Shown here piece after piece: positions 37,809-46,518 of a stretch of DNA of 64,000 bases (position 1 is its first letter; the number at the start of each line of letters is the position of its first letter). The position numbers were made by a program, and so were the translations under genes. Below the pieces are notes generated by a model that was not told where the DNA came from, made no database searches, and saw only the letters and a list, made by a program, of their open reading frames with translations. Origin of the DNA: Flagellimonas alvinocaridis (lineage in GTDB: Bacteria > Bacteroidota > Bacteroidia > Flavobacteriales > Flavobacteriaceae); NCBI RefSeq assembly GCF_004916895.1, contig NZ_SNTZ01000003.1, positions 310,001-374,000 on the forward strand, read 5' to 3'.

Positions 37809-39200
37809 TTATTGTAGGATCATATGTTCTTTTTCCCCTTTTTCATTGATCATGGTAAAGCTGGTGCGGCCATACCTTGAGATTTCCCCGAAATGACGTT
37901 TGGCATCTTCAATGTTGTCAACTTCATTGCCATCAACTTCTGTGATAACTTTATTTTGAAGACCATATCTTCCATAGGCTTGGGGAACATCTATAATCTT
38001 GACACCCTTGGATACTCCAAATTTCTTTTTGTCTTCTTTGGATAGGTTTTTAACGGTAAATCCGGTCATGGGCAAAACAATGCTGGATTGTTTTTTTAGG
38101 GTAACTCTTTTGGAGACACTCTTTCCATCGCGATCTACAACCACTTCGACTACATCACCAGGTCTTTTGGAAGATAGATATCCGGATAATTCTGAAAACT
38201 TATGGACTGCAATGTTGTCCACTTGCTTAATAATATCCCCTTCCTGAAGGCCGGCCTCTGCAGCGCCGGATTCTTCTGTTACTTTGGAGACGTACACTCC
38301 ATCAGAAATACTAAGCCCTCTTTCTTCTGCAAGGGCAGAGGTAAGGTCACCTCCTTGGATACCCAACAATCCTTTTTGAACGTTGCCAAATTCCATGATA
38401 TCCTCAACTACTTTTTTGGCTATGTTACTGGGAACAGCAAACGCGTAGCCTACATACGAACCGGTTTGAGAGGTAATGGCAGTATTGATTCCAATTAAAT
38501 CACCATTGGTATTGACCAGGGCACCACCACTGTTGCCAGGATTTACAGCCGCATCGGTCTGGATAAAGGATTGGTTTCTGCCCAAAGACCTTGCCTTGGC
38601 ACTTACAATTCCGGCCGTAACAGTTGAGGTAAGGTTAAAAGGGTTGCCAACGGCCAGTACCCATTCCCCGATCTTGGCATTGTCTGAATCTCCAAACGCC
38701 AAATAAGGTAGGGGTTCTTCAGCATCGATTTTTAAAAGTGCAATGTCGGAATCGGCATCGGAACCGATCACTTCTGCATCATAAGTTTTATTGTTGTTTA
38801 GGTTCACCTGCAATTGACTGGCATTGGCAATTACATGGTTGTTGGTGACAATGTAGCCATCGGGAGAGATGATCACGCCCGACCCAGACCCGATCTGCGG
38901 GGTTTGTTGGCGTTCAAAACCATAAAAGAAATCCGATAGACTGCTCGGGCCTTTGCTCAAGGTCAAGTTTTTCACGTGCACAACAGAGTTTACCGTTTTC
39001 TCCGCAGCCAAGGTGAAATCCACTTCATTGATTCCAGCCCCCAATGCCGATGTTGGCAGGTTGCTTGTGCTCAATACGGGTATGGCTTCCTGGGAAGCAG
39101 ACCAGTTGAGATTGTCTTTCTCAAAAAATAATTTGTACGCTCCGAGGGTAATTGCCCCTGCAAATAAGGATACCAGAAATAAACTAGCTATTCTCTTCAT
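37809..39200 (-). CDS. Periplasmic serine protease, HtrA/DegQ type
   Basis: A 463-residue trypsin-like protease for misfolded envelope proteins. ATG 39200 (MKRIASLFL) gives a signal anchor or peptide at 5-25; starts further upstream are unlikely. The catalytic triad is H122 (VTNNHVIA), D152 (DSDIALLKI) and S224 (PGNSGGALV). Two PDZ domains follow (about 270-360 and 385-463). It is monocistronic and divergent from dapF. Confidence 0.95.
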   Translation of the reverse strand: MKRIASLFLVSLFAGAITLGAYKLFFEKDNLNWSASQEAIPVLSTSNLPTSALGAGINEVDFTLAAEKTVNSVVHVKNLTLSKGPSSLSDFFYGFERQQTPQIGSGSGVIISPDGYIVTNNHVIANASQLQVNLNNNKTYDAEVIGSDADSDIALLKIDAEEPLPYLAFGDSDNAKIGEWVLAVGNPFNLTSTVTAGIVSAKARSLGRNQSFIQTDAAVNPGNSGGALVNTNGDLIGINTAITSQTGSYVGYAFAVPSNIAKKVVEDIMEFGNVQKGLLGIQGGDLTSALAEERGLSISDGVYVSKVTEESGAAEAGLQEGDIIKQVDNIAVHKFSELSGYLSSKRPGDVVEVVVDRDGKSVSKRVTLKKQSSIVLPMTGFTVKNLSKEDKKKFGVSKGVKIIDVPQAYGRYGLQNKVITEVDGNEVDNIEDAKRHFGEISRYGRTSFTMINEKGEKEHMILQ

Positions 39201-39230
39201 AATCATTACTAATTTAACATTTAGCTCTAA

Positions 39231-39238
39231 CAAAATTA
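39231..39238 (-). promoter_or_regulatory. -7 promoter element for HtrA
   Basis: TAATTTTG on the minus strand, 30 nt before ATG 39200, fits TAnnTTTG. Confidence 0.4.
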
Positions 39239-39308
39239 AAAGAATTCAATTTTTGGCTTTATCGGTTTAACTCGTTTTTAACTACAAAAAAACTCTTAAA
39301 GAATGCCC

Positions 39309-39316
39309 TATATTTG
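39309..39316 (+). promoter_or_regulatory. -7 promoter element for dapF
   Basis: TATATTTG, 17 nt before ATG 39334, fits TAnnTTTG; it should drive dapF, GNAT and mltG. Confidence 0.5.
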
Positions 39317-39333
39317 TTCCTTTGTAGGGAATT

Positions 39334-40110
39334 ATGAGGTTACAGTTTTATAAATACCAAGGAACGGGAAACGATTTTGTGATCATCGACAATCGTCAGG
39401 AGCTATTTCCCAAAAACGACTCCAAGCTTGTGGCGCACTTGTGCGACCGACGGTTTGGGATAGGTGCGGATGGACTTATTCTTTTGGAGAATGATGCAAA
39501 TTCGGATTTTAAGATGGTGTATTTCAATGCAGATGGGGCCGAGGGCAGCATGTGTGGGAATGGAGGTAGATGTTTGGTGGCGTTCGCCCATTTTTTAGGT
39601 GTAATTGGCAATGAGACCACTTTCAATGCTGTGGATGGGTTACACCATGCTACCATAGATGGAGACATGGTGAAGCTAAAGATGGTAGATGTTGATGAGG
39701 TTCGCGAAAAGCCCAACTATAGTTTCTTGGATACAGGTTCTCCACACCATGTTCAACTCGTGCAAAATCTGGAGCATTTTAATGTCTCAAAGGAAGGAGC
39801 TAAGCTCCGATACGGAATCTATGGGGAATCCGGGAGTAATATCAACTTTGTGGAGCAATCAGGGAATGATGCCTTTCAGGTGAGAACCTACGAGAGAGGT
39901 GTTGAAAACGAAACGCTCTCTTGTGGAACAGGAGTCACTGCCGTGGCTATTGCCATGCACCAATCTGGGAAAACCGCATCCAAGGTCGTAAAGGTGCAAA
40001 CCCCAGGGGGCAAGCTTACCATAAGCTTTGAGCGACAAGACGATATCTATACGAACGTCTTTTTGCAGGGGCCAGCCGTACAAGTATATAAAGGTGAGAT
40101 AGTATGTTAA
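39334..40110 (+). CDS. dapF: Diaminopimelate epimerase
   Basis: A 258-residue enzyme that converts LL- to meso-diaminopimelate for lysine and peptidoglycan. The two catalytic cysteines, C74 (SMCGNGGRC) and C197 (LSCGTGVTAVA), are present, as is the start FYKYQGTGNDFVIIDN. The stop overlaps the next start, so it is coupled with GNAT and mltG. Confidence 0.97.
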   Translation: MRLQFYKYQGTGNDFVIIDNRQELFPKNDSKLVAHLCDRRFGIGADGLILLENDANSDFKMVYFNADGAEGSMCGNGGRCLVAFAHFLGVIGNETTFNAVDGLHHATIDGDMVKLKMVDVDEVREKPNYSFLDTGSPHHVQLVQNLEHFNVSKEGAKLRYGIYGESGSNINFVEQSGNDAFQVRTYERGVENETLSCGTGVTAVAIAMHQSGKTASKVVKVQTPGGKLTISFERQDDIYTNVFLQGPAVQVYKGEIVC

Positions 40111-40637
40111 GCTTACAAGGAGAGCAAATATACTTAAGAGCTTTGGAGCCAACAGATTTGGATTTTCTATATCAGTTAGAGAACGATACTTCCATTTGGG
40201 AAATCAGTGGTACCATAAAACCCTATTCAAAAAAAGTGCTTCGGCTGTATTTGGAAAATGCCCACAGAGATATCTATGAAGTAAAACAGTTGCGGTTGTG
40301 CATCTGCAATTTGGAAGACAAATGCATTGGTTTGATTGATGTATTTGATTTTGACCCTAAGAACCGAAGGGCGGGAATAGGTATTGTAATTGCCAACCCT
40401 GAAAATCGGAATAAAGGCTTGGGGGCAGAAGCTCTTGAATTGTTGTGTGATTACACCTTTTCTGTTTTAGACCTTCATCAATTGTATGCCAATATTCTGG
40501 AGGAAAATACCAGCAGTATCCATTTGTTTGAAAAGTTGGGGTTTGAAAGAATAGGAGTGAAAAAGGAATGGATTCGGACCAATACGGGATTCAAAAATGA
40601 GATAATGTTTCAAAAGATAAGAAAGGATGTACCTTAA
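40104..40637 (+). CDS. GNAT family N-acetyltransferase, RimJ/RimL-like
   Basis: A 177-residue acetyltransferase. LRALEPTDLDFLYQLEND is the usual opening of the RimJ/RimL type, and GIGIVIANPENRNKGLGAEALELLCDY is motif A. ENTSSIHLFEKLGFERIGVKKEW closes the fold. It overlaps dapF by 7 nt and mltG by 11 nt. Substrate may be a ribosomal protein or another amine; unknown. Confidence 0.9.
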   Translation: MLSLQGEQIYLRALEPTDLDFLYQLENDTSIWEISGTIKPYSKKVLRLYLENAHRDIYEVKQLRLCICNLEDKCIGLIDVFDFDPKNRRAGIGIVIANPENRNKGLGAEALELLCDYTFSVLDLHQLYANILEENTSSIHLFEKLGFERIGVKKEWIRTNTGFKNEIMFQKIRKDVP

Positions 40638-41670
40638 AAAGATACTTTGGACAGTGGCCTTGCTCGGACTTTTGGTATGCGGCTTTGTTGTTTATCAAAT
40701 TTATAATGCCATTTTTAGCCCAAATACACAGTTCAATAATAATGAAGCCTTTGTATATATCGCTTCAGACGACACCTTCACGGATGTAAAAACGAGTCTG
40801 GAGCCTTTATTGAAGGACTTGTCCACTTTTGAGGCCGTTGCCAAAAGAAAAGGGTATGTCGCCAACATAAAAGCTGGAAAATATGCCCTTAAAAAGGGGA
40901 TGAACAACAACGAAATCATCAATACCTTGCGCAGTGCCAACATTCCGGTTCGGGTGTCCTTCAACAACCAGGAATCTTTGGAATCTTTGGCGGGCCGTAT
41001 ATCGGAACAGTTGGAGGCGGATAGCATATCGCTTTTGCATGCGTTCAATGATGCGGATTTCCTTCGCGAAACCAATTTTGATGAAGACAGTAAGTTGGGC
41101 ATGTACCTTCCTAATACCTATGAATTCTTTTGGAACACCAAGGCAGAAGGTTTTCGTGACAGGATGCTGAAGGAATATCAATCATTTTGGAACGAAGAGC
41201 GCCTAGAAAAGGCCAAAGAACAGAACCTTACCCCGGAACAGGTGATTGCCTTGGCCGCAGTGGTGCAAAAAGAAACAGCCAAAGTGGATGAACGCCGTAG
41301 GGTGGCGGGGGTCTATCTAAACCGAATCCGAAAAGGAATCTTGTTACAGGCCGATCCCACGGTGATTTTTGCCATTAAAAAGGAAACGGGGAATTATGAC
41401 ACCATAATTAAAAGGGTGCTCTACCGTGATTTGGAGATGGATTCCCCATACAATACCTACAAATATGCCGGGGTTCCACCGGGTCCCATTACCATGCCCG
41501 ATATTTCATCCATAGAAGCGGTTCTCAATCCAGAAAAACACGAATATCTTTATTTTGTGGCCGATGTTTCCAATTTTGGATATCACATGTTCGCCAAAAC
41601 TTTAGCGCAACACAACCGAAATAAGGTGCAGTATACCCAGTGGTTAAATGAGCAAAAAGTACTCAGGTAA
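40627..41670 (+). CDS. mltG: Endolytic peptidoglycan transglycosylase MltG (YceG-like)
   Basis: A 347-residue membrane-anchored lytic transglycosylase that cuts nascent glycan strands and sets their length. One N-terminal membrane helix (about 6-26), a LysM-like region, and the YceG domain with catalytic E216 (AAVVQKETAKVDERRRVAGVYLNR) and DSPYNTYKYAGVPPGPI are present. Third gene of the dapF transcript, which links diaminopimelate supply with wall assembly. Confidence 0.95.
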   Translation: MYLKKILWTVALLGLLVCGFVVYQIYNAIFSPNTQFNNNEAFVYIASDDTFTDVKTSLEPLLKDLSTFEAVAKRKGYVANIKAGKYALKKGMNNNEIINTLRSANIPVRVSFNNQESLESLAGRISEQLEADSISLLHAFNDADFLRETNFDEDSKLGMYLPNTYEFFWNTKAEGFRDRMLKEYQSFWNEERLEKAKEQNLTPEQVIALAAVVQKETAKVDERRRVAGVYLNRIRKGILLQADPTVIFAIKKETGNYDTIIKRVLYRDLEMDSPYNTYKYAGVPPGPITMPDISSIEAVLNPEKHEYLYFVADVSNFGYHMFAKTLAQHNRNKVQYTQWLNEQKVLR

Positions 41671-41766
41671 CACGGTTCGTCGTTAATTTTCAGCGCTTTA
41701 ACGTATTTTAAGCCTCTTTTAAGAAAATCTTAGGAGCTTTACTACTGTTAAAAAAAAGTCTCCCCC

Positions 41767-41774
41767 TATATTTG
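41767..41774 (+). promoter_or_regulatory. -7 promoter element for the lysozyme-like gene
   Basis: TATATTTG fits TAnnTTTG and gives a leader of about 50 nt to ATG 41829. No clear -33 element. Confidence 0.5.
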
Positions 41775-41828
41775 CCGGCCAAATTTAATTTCAACGCTTT
41801 TGGTGTTGGAGACTTAAATAGCAACGTT

Positions 41829-42473
41829 ATGAAAAGATGGATAGGTTTTATATTACATCTTGCCATGATTGTAATTTTAACAAGTTTTGGTACGTATACC
41901 GTTATGAAAAAAGTGAATCACGAGATACCGGATTCGCTTCAGGTTACGGCCAGCTTAGAGCAATCAGTTCAGTTGGATTCCATTGCGGATTCTGAAATTG
42001 ATGTGATGACCCCTCCTTTTTTGGGAAAAGCCTATAACGGCTTTAAGGATGCCCTTGCATTCAAGGAATCCCAAGGAAAATATCATGTAGTGAACACTTT
42101 AGGGTATTTGGGTAAATATCAGTTTGGGGGAAGCACCCTAAATTTGATGGGCGTCTACGATATGGACGGTTTCTTAAATGACCCGGTGCTTCAAGAAAAA
42201 GTTTTTGATATTAACATCGCCCGTAATAAATGGATATTGCGTAGGGATATCAAACGCTTTAACGGAAAAAGAATTGGGGGAATCAAGATTACCGAGTCAG
42301 GTATTTTGGCAGCGGCCCACTTAGCTGGAGCTGGAAATGTGAAGAAATACCTTCGGTCATATGGTCAGGATGATGTGGCTGATGCCTTTGGAAGTAGTAT
42401 CTCTTACTATATAAGGAAGTTTGCAGGGTACGATGTTTCCATCATTCCGCAGAAAAAAAATCCAAAGATTTAA
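41829..42473 (+). CDS. Membrane-anchored lysozyme/transglycosylase-like protein
   Basis: A 214-residue protein with one N-terminal membrane helix (about 5-24). Residues 75-200 contain ALAFKESQGKYHVVNTLGYL followed by GKYQFGGSTLNLMG, which resembles the catalytic Glu and the GxYQF element of lytic transglycosylase and lysozyme folds, and GILAAAHLAGAGNVKKYL. The candidate catalytic residue is the Glu in KESQGKY. I chose ATG 41829 because the upstream TTG lies in the promoter box. It is next to mltG but has its own promoter and terminator. Confidence 0.7.
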   Translation: MKRWIGFILHLAMIVILTSFGTYTVMKKVNHEIPDSLQVTASLEQSVQLDSIADSEIDVMTPPFLGKAYNGFKDALAFKESQGKYHVVNTLGYLGKYQFGGSTLNLMGVYDMDGFLNDPVLQEKVFDINIARNKWILRRDIKRFNGKRIGGIKITESGILAAAHLAGAGNVKKYLRSYGQDDVADAFGSSISYYIRKFAGYDVSIIPQKKNPKI

Positions 42474-42495
42474 TACGGTAAGATAAAATACAATC

Positions 42496-42528
42496 AACCC
42501 CGGAATTGTTGTTCTGGGGTTTTTTTAT
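42496..42528 (+). terminator. Rho-independent terminator of the lysozyme-like gene
   Basis: Arms AACCCCGGAA (42496-42505) and TTCTGGGGTT (42512-42521) with one G-T pair and a seven-T tail on the plus strand. It overlaps the 3' end of the convergent methyltransferase gene. Confidence 0.88.
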
Positions 42529-43256
42529 GCCTGAATAATATATATGGTTGGGCGTTTGTCTAAATCTACTTCTTGTTCGCCCCACTCATGTGCACTTTTG
42601 GTCTGGATGAACTCCGAGGGAAGCGTAATGTCACAGGCAATACACAAACGCGTATTCTTGTGCAGGGTCCTCACCAATTCCTTGACCAACTTGTTGTTGC
42701 GATAAGGGGTTTCCATAAAAATCTGTGATTGACCTTTTTCCCTTGACAGACGTTCTAGATTTTTTATCATGCTCTTTCGCTCGTTGTTGTCTATGGGAAG
42801 GTACCCATTGAAGGCGAAATTCTGCCCATTCATTCCGCTGGACATCATGGCCATTAAAATGGAGGACGGCCCTACTAAAGGAACGACCTGGATTCTTCTT
42901 TCGTGGGCTATCCGTACCACATCGGCACCAGGGTCTGCAATACCTGGACAGCCTGCTTCAGACAATAGCCCAATATTAAAACCATGAATGCAGGGATCTA
43001 AATAGGATGGGATAACAGTGGGATCGGTATACTTGTTCAGGGACTCTATGTGTAAATTGGGTTGCGATTTGCCCGGGCTCACCTTTTTGATGAAATGCCG
43101 AGCGGTTTTCTCATTCTCAACAATATAGTGATCTATGTTTTCAATGGTTCGCTTAATGGAAATGGGCAGTACTTCGAGTGGAGCATTGTCCCCAAGTGTT
43201 GTGGGGATTAAATACACCTTGCCCATGACCAACCCCGGTTTAACCTCTTGTTCCAT
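42525..43256 (-). CDS. SAM-dependent methyltransferase, RsmI/YraL-like
   Basis: A 243-residue tetrapyrrole-methylase-fold protein related to RsmI, which methylates the 2'-O of C1402 in 16S rRNA. Seen: GKVYLIPTTLGDNA, the glycine-rich LLSEAGCPGIADPGADVVRIAHERRIQVVPLVGPSSILMAMM segment, and QIFMETPYRNNKL. This version differs from classical RsmI in the first motif (PTTLGD rather than PTPIGN). It lies with the phosphatase and dnaA on the minus strand. Confidence 0.88.
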   Translation of the reverse strand: MEQEVKPGLVMGKVYLIPTTLGDNAPLEVLPISIKRTIENIDHYIVENEKTARHFIKKVSPGKSQPNLHIESLNKYTDPTVIPSYLDPCIHGFNIGLLSEAGCPGIADPGADVVRIAHERRIQVVPLVGPSSILMAMMSSGMNGQNFAFNGYLPIDNNERKSMIKNLERLSREKGQSQIFMETPYRNNKLVKELVRTLHKNTRLCIACDITLPSEFIQTKSAHEWGEQEVDLDKRPTIYIIQA

Positions 43257-43260
43257 AGGT

Positions 43261-43713
43261 TTAATTTAGTTTTTTTGCTATAGCTTCACAAGCTATGTCG
43301 ATCATTTGATATACATCTTCAAAACCGCTTTCCCCTCCATAATAGGGGTCGGGCACCTCTTTAATACCTAAATTGACCTCATCCAAAAGCAATTTTACCT
43401 TGCTCATTTCTTCTGTAGTTTTGGTCAGGTTGATTACACTTGAAAGGTTGCTTCGGTCCATCACATAGATCCAATCAAACTCTTTGAAATCCATCTGTGA
43501 AAATTGCCTGCACTTTTGGGAGCCAATGTCCAATCCATATTTCTTTGCCACTGCAACTGATCTAGAGTCAGGAGCATTGCCTATATGGTAACCGGCAGTT
43601 CCGGCGGAATCGACAAACACCTTGTCAGAATCTACCTTGGATTTTAAAATGCCTTCGGCCAATGGTGATCTGCAAATATTGCCCAGACAGACCATCAACA
43701 CCTTGGTTTTCAT
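43261..43713 (-). CDS. Low molecular weight protein-tyrosine phosphatase
   Basis: A 150-residue enzyme. The P-loop CLGNICRSP (C9 nucleophile, R15) and the general-acid loop VPDPYYGG (about residue 116) are intact. It removes phosphate from phosphotyrosine, here without an adjacent kinase. It starts 13 nt after dnaA and stops 4 nt before the methyltransferase start, so the three are probably one transcript. Confidence 0.94.
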   Translation of the reverse strand: MKTKVLMVCLGNICRSPLAEGILKSKVDSDKVFVDSAGTAGYHIGNAPDSRSVAVAKKYGLDIGSQKCRQFSQMDFKEFDWIYVMDRSNLSSVINLTKTTEEMSKVKLLLDEVNLGIKEVPDPYYGGESGFEDVYQMIDIACEAIAKKLN

Positions 43714-43726
43714 TATGTAATTGAGG

Positions 43727-45151
43727 TTAAGAGAACTTTTTGTTCAAGTCTTCGATATACTTTCGGAACTGTTTATCGGTTTCAGCAAGATTATCCACGG
43801 TTTTACAGGCATGCAATACAGTGGCATGATCTCTTTTTCCAATTTGTGAACCGATACTGGCCAAAGAGGCCTTGGTGAACTTTTTGGCAAAGAACATGGC
43901 CAATTGTCTAGCTTGTACAATATGCCGTTTTCTGGTTTTGGATTGAAGCGTGGCCACATCCATTTCAAAATAATCGGACACCACTTTTTGGATGTAATCT
44001 ATGGAAACCTCGCGCTTGGTATTCTTTACGAACTTCTCCACAACCTGCTGGGCCAGTTCCAAGGTCACTTCACGCTTGTTGAATGAGGATTGTGCTATCA
44101 GCGAAATAATGGCGCCTTCCAACTCGCGAATATTGGTCTTGATGTTCTTAGCCACATGATCAATGATTTCATCGGGCATTTCAACACCGTCACGATACAG
44201 TTTGTTCTTTAAAATTGAAACACGGGTTTCGTAATCAGGACTTTGCAATTCGGCAGAAAGTCCCCATTTGAAACGGGATAGCAATCGCTGTTCAATATCT
44301 TGCATATCAACAGGTGCCTTATCCGAAGTTAGGATAACCTGCTTTCCGTTTTGGTGCAAGTGGTTAAAAATATGGAAGAACACGTCTTGTGTTCCAGATT
44401 TACCTGAGAGAAACTGTACATCATCAATAATGAGGATGTCAATCAATTGATAAAAATGGATAAAATCGTTACGGGTGTTCTTTTTTACCGATTCAATATA
44501 TTGTTGGGTGAACTTCTCCGCAGATATATAGAGTACCGTTTTTTCAGGATACTTGTCTTTTATTTCCACCCCGATGGCATGCGCCAAGTGGGTTTTTCCC
44601 AAACCAACCCCACCAAAGACCAAAAGAGGGTTAAAAGAGGTTCCACCCGGTTTATTGGCCACGGCCATTCCGGCAGATCTAGCCAAACGGTTGGAATCCC
44701 CCTCCAAGAAATTGTCAAAATTGTAGTTGGGATTTAATTGGGATTCTATTTTTATGTTCCGTATCCCGGGAATAACAAATGGGTTTTTCAGCTCGGGACT
44801 TTTGGAGGTAATGGGCACGTCCAATTCCTGGGGTGCAACAGCGGTACGGTTGGAACTTGGAATCTGTTCGGTGAACGGTTCTTTGTTCCCGTACTTGTTC
44901 TCCATTTTAATAATGTAGATCAATTTTGCGTTACTGCCCAATTCACGAGTTAAAGCCACTTTTAAAAGCTTAACATAATGCTCTTCCAGCCACTCGTAAA
45001 AAAACTTGCTGGGAACCTGTATGCTAAGTGCTTTTTCGGTGAGCTTAATAGGTTTGATGGGTTCAAACCAAGTTTTGAATGCCTGCGGTTGGATATTATC
45101 TTCGATAAAAGCCAAACAGTTGTTCCATACGGAATTAGCAGTAACACTCAT
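43727..45151 (-). CDS. dnaA: Chromosomal replication initiator DnaA
   Basis: A 474-residue AAA+ initiator. Domain I (1-90), linker, AAA+ with Walker A GGVGLGKTHLAHA and Walker B IDILIIDDVQFL, and domain IV with RKRHIVQARQLAMFFAKKFT and IGKRDHATVLHACKTV, which bind DnaA boxes. No dnaN follows, unlike in many bacteria. The 203-nt upstream gap carries AGATGTAACATCT near 45194 but no clear TTATCCACA boxes. Confidence 0.97.
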   Translation of the reverse strand: MSVTANSVWNNCLAFIEDNIQPQAFKTWFEPIKPIKLTEKALSIQVPSKFFYEWLEEHYVKLLKVALTRELGSNAKLIYIIKMENKYGNKEPFTEQIPSSNRTAVAPQELDVPITSKSPELKNPFVIPGIRNIKIESQLNPNYNFDNFLEGDSNRLARSAGMAVANKPGGTSFNPLLVFGGVGLGKTHLAHAIGVEIKDKYPEKTVLYISAEKFTQQYIESVKKNTRNDFIHFYQLIDILIIDDVQFLSGKSGTQDVFFHIFNHLHQNGKQVILTSDKAPVDMQDIEQRLLSRFKWGLSAELQSPDYETRVSILKNKLYRDGVEMPDEIIDHVAKNIKTNIRELEGAIISLIAQSSFNKREVTLELAQQVVEKFVKNTKREVSIDYIQKVVSDYFEMDVATLQSKTRKRHIVQARQLAMFFAKKFTKASLASIGSQIGKRDHATVLHACKTVDNLAETDKQFRKYIEDLNKKFS

Positions 45152-45354
45152 GAAGTTTTTCCTCGTTTTTTGTTGGTTAGTAATAACACTTTTAGATGTA
45201 ACATCTAGGGGTATTTAGATGCCCAATGGATGCGACAAATATGTGAACAAATCTTTTAAAAAAAAAATGAAATGCACATTGAATAATTTGTTTTTTTTTC
45301 GCATGTTACCCTAATGTTAACCAAGTCTCTAATATATAATTTTTCATTTAAAAT
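45152..45354. other. dnaA upstream gap
   Basis: The 203 nt between dnaA and the thioesterase gene are AT-rich with long A and T tracts (45258-45300). A short inverted repeat AGATG-TAA-CATCT lies at 45193-45206. I do not find DnaA boxes that would mark an origin. A near-consensus ATATTTG occurs on the minus strand near 45237. Confidence 0.5.
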
Positions 45355-45753
45355 ATGGGGTTAAATTCGCATTCTTTTCGGGTACGTTATGGAGAAACTG
45401 ACCAAATGGGTGTGGTTTACCATGGCAACTATGCCCAATACTTGGAAATGGGTAGGGTGGAATGGCTAAGGGACCTTGGGGTTACTTACCGAAGCATGGA
45501 AGAGAACGGTGTTATGCTACCCGTAATTTCTTTGCAGATAGACTACAAAAAATCTGCGCTTTACGATGATTTGATCACGGTGGAGACTTCCCTGACAAAA
45601 ACGCCTCTGGTAAAAATTGAGTTCGACTATAAAATTTATAATGAGGACAGGGAACTTTTGGCCACGGCCCATACCGTCTTGGCGTTTATGGATAAAAAGA
45701 CCAACCGCCCCATGAAATGTCCGGAATACATTTTGGAAAAGCTGGAAAGATAA
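45355..45753 (+). CDS. Acyl-CoA thioesterase, YbgC/4HBT hot-dog family
   Basis: A 132-residue hot-dog protein. FRVRYGETDQMGVVYHGNYAQYLEMGRVEWLRD contains the catalytic Asp16 (ETDQMGVV) of the 4-hydroxybenzoyl-CoA thioesterase type. Acts on short acyl-CoAs in many bacteria; exact substrate unknown. Its stop is followed by a repeat-containing noncoding stretch. Confidence 0.92.
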   Translation: MGLNSHSFRVRYGETDQMGVVYHGNYAQYLEMGRVEWLRDLGVTYRSMEENGVMLPVISLQIDYKKSALYDDLITVETSLTKTPLVKIEFDYKIYNEDRELLATAHTVLAFMDKKTNRPMKCPEYILEKLER

Positions 45754-45909
45754 TATTTCCGTTAAAGCAAAGTCACCTTATATAGGTATAGGGTTAAGCA
45801 CGTTTTCTTGTAGCTTCTGTAAAAAAGTACCGCAAATTAACCTGAACTTGAGTCAGGACTTGCACTTGAACTTGAGTTTGAACTTAGGTTTGAGCTTGGT
45901 CATGGTTCT
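45754..45909. repeat. Noncoding stretch with CTTGAA-type repeats
   Basis: This gap between the thioesterase and YigZ genes contains a degenerate tandem array at about 45841-45900 (AACTTGAGT, ACTTGAACTTGAG, TTTGAACTTAGG, TTTGAGCTTGG units). The same CTTGAA/TCAAG motif recurs at 8946-8980 and inside prmC at 50081-50117. Confidence 0.6.
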
Positions 45910-46518
45910 TCATTCCATTTTCTTAACACGAACATGCTGCATCTCTTCAAAAAACAATAGAGTCTGTTCTGCCTCGCTTTCCCGAACTGAAATGACCAGT
46001 CTGCAATCTATCTCCATTTTTTGGGAAACAATTTCCAGATTTCGTTGTTTAATGCCTCGCATCACCTTGTCCATTTCGGGGTAATCAAAATGCAATTGAA
46101 ATTGGGCCGTTAGTATTTTTTTAATGATTTTGGCATCTTCCAGTGCCATTTGTGCGGCAGCACGGTAAGCTTGGATCAGGCCACCTACGCCCAACTTGGT
46201 TCCTCCAAAAATACGTGTCACCGTTATCAATACATTGGTCACTCCAAAAGACTGTATTTGGCCGTAAATGGGCATTCCGGCAGAATTGTTGGGCTCACCA
46301 TCATCATTGGCGCGATAGGTATGTTCCTTTTCCCCTAATTGCCATGCGTAACAAACGTGGTTGGCAGTATGGTGTTTTTTGCGAAGTTCTTCTACAATGG
46401 GTTTTACCTCATCTTCGGAAGAAATGGGGAAAGCTTGGGCAAAAAATTTACTTTTCCGGTCTTTGAATAGAAGCTCTGTTGTGGGCTGCGCTATGGTTTT
46501 AAAGGTATCTTCCTGCAT
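45910..46518 (-). CDS. YigZ/IMPACT family protein
   Basis: A 202-residue protein starting MQEDTFKTI (ATG 46518). The IMPACT N-domain is seen in KDRKSKFFAQAFPISSEDEV, HHTANHVCYAWQLG, DDGEPNNSAGMPIYGQI and RIFGGTKLGVGGLIQAYRAAA. The family is linked to translation control in eukaryotes (GCN2 inhibition); bacterial role unclear. Its ATG shares one base with the EamA stop codon (TAATG), so the two are coupled. Confidence 0.88.
   Translation of the reverse strand: MQEDTFKTIAQPTTELLFKDRKSKFFAQAFPISSEDEVKPIVEELRKKHHTANHVCYAWQLGEKEHTYRANDDGEPNNSAGMPIYGQIQSFGVTNVLITVTRIFGGTKLGVGGLIQAYRAAAQMALEDAKIIKKILTAQFQLHFDYPEMDKVMRGIKQRNLEIVSQKMEIDCRLVISVRESEAEQTLLFFEEMQHVRVKKME

Noticed and set aside
45152..45354. 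Origin of replication beside dnaA
   Set aside because: The gap is AT-rich and follows dnaA, but I find no clear TTATCCACA boxes and dnaN is absent. The one similar 9-mer (TTATCCACG) is inside dnaA.
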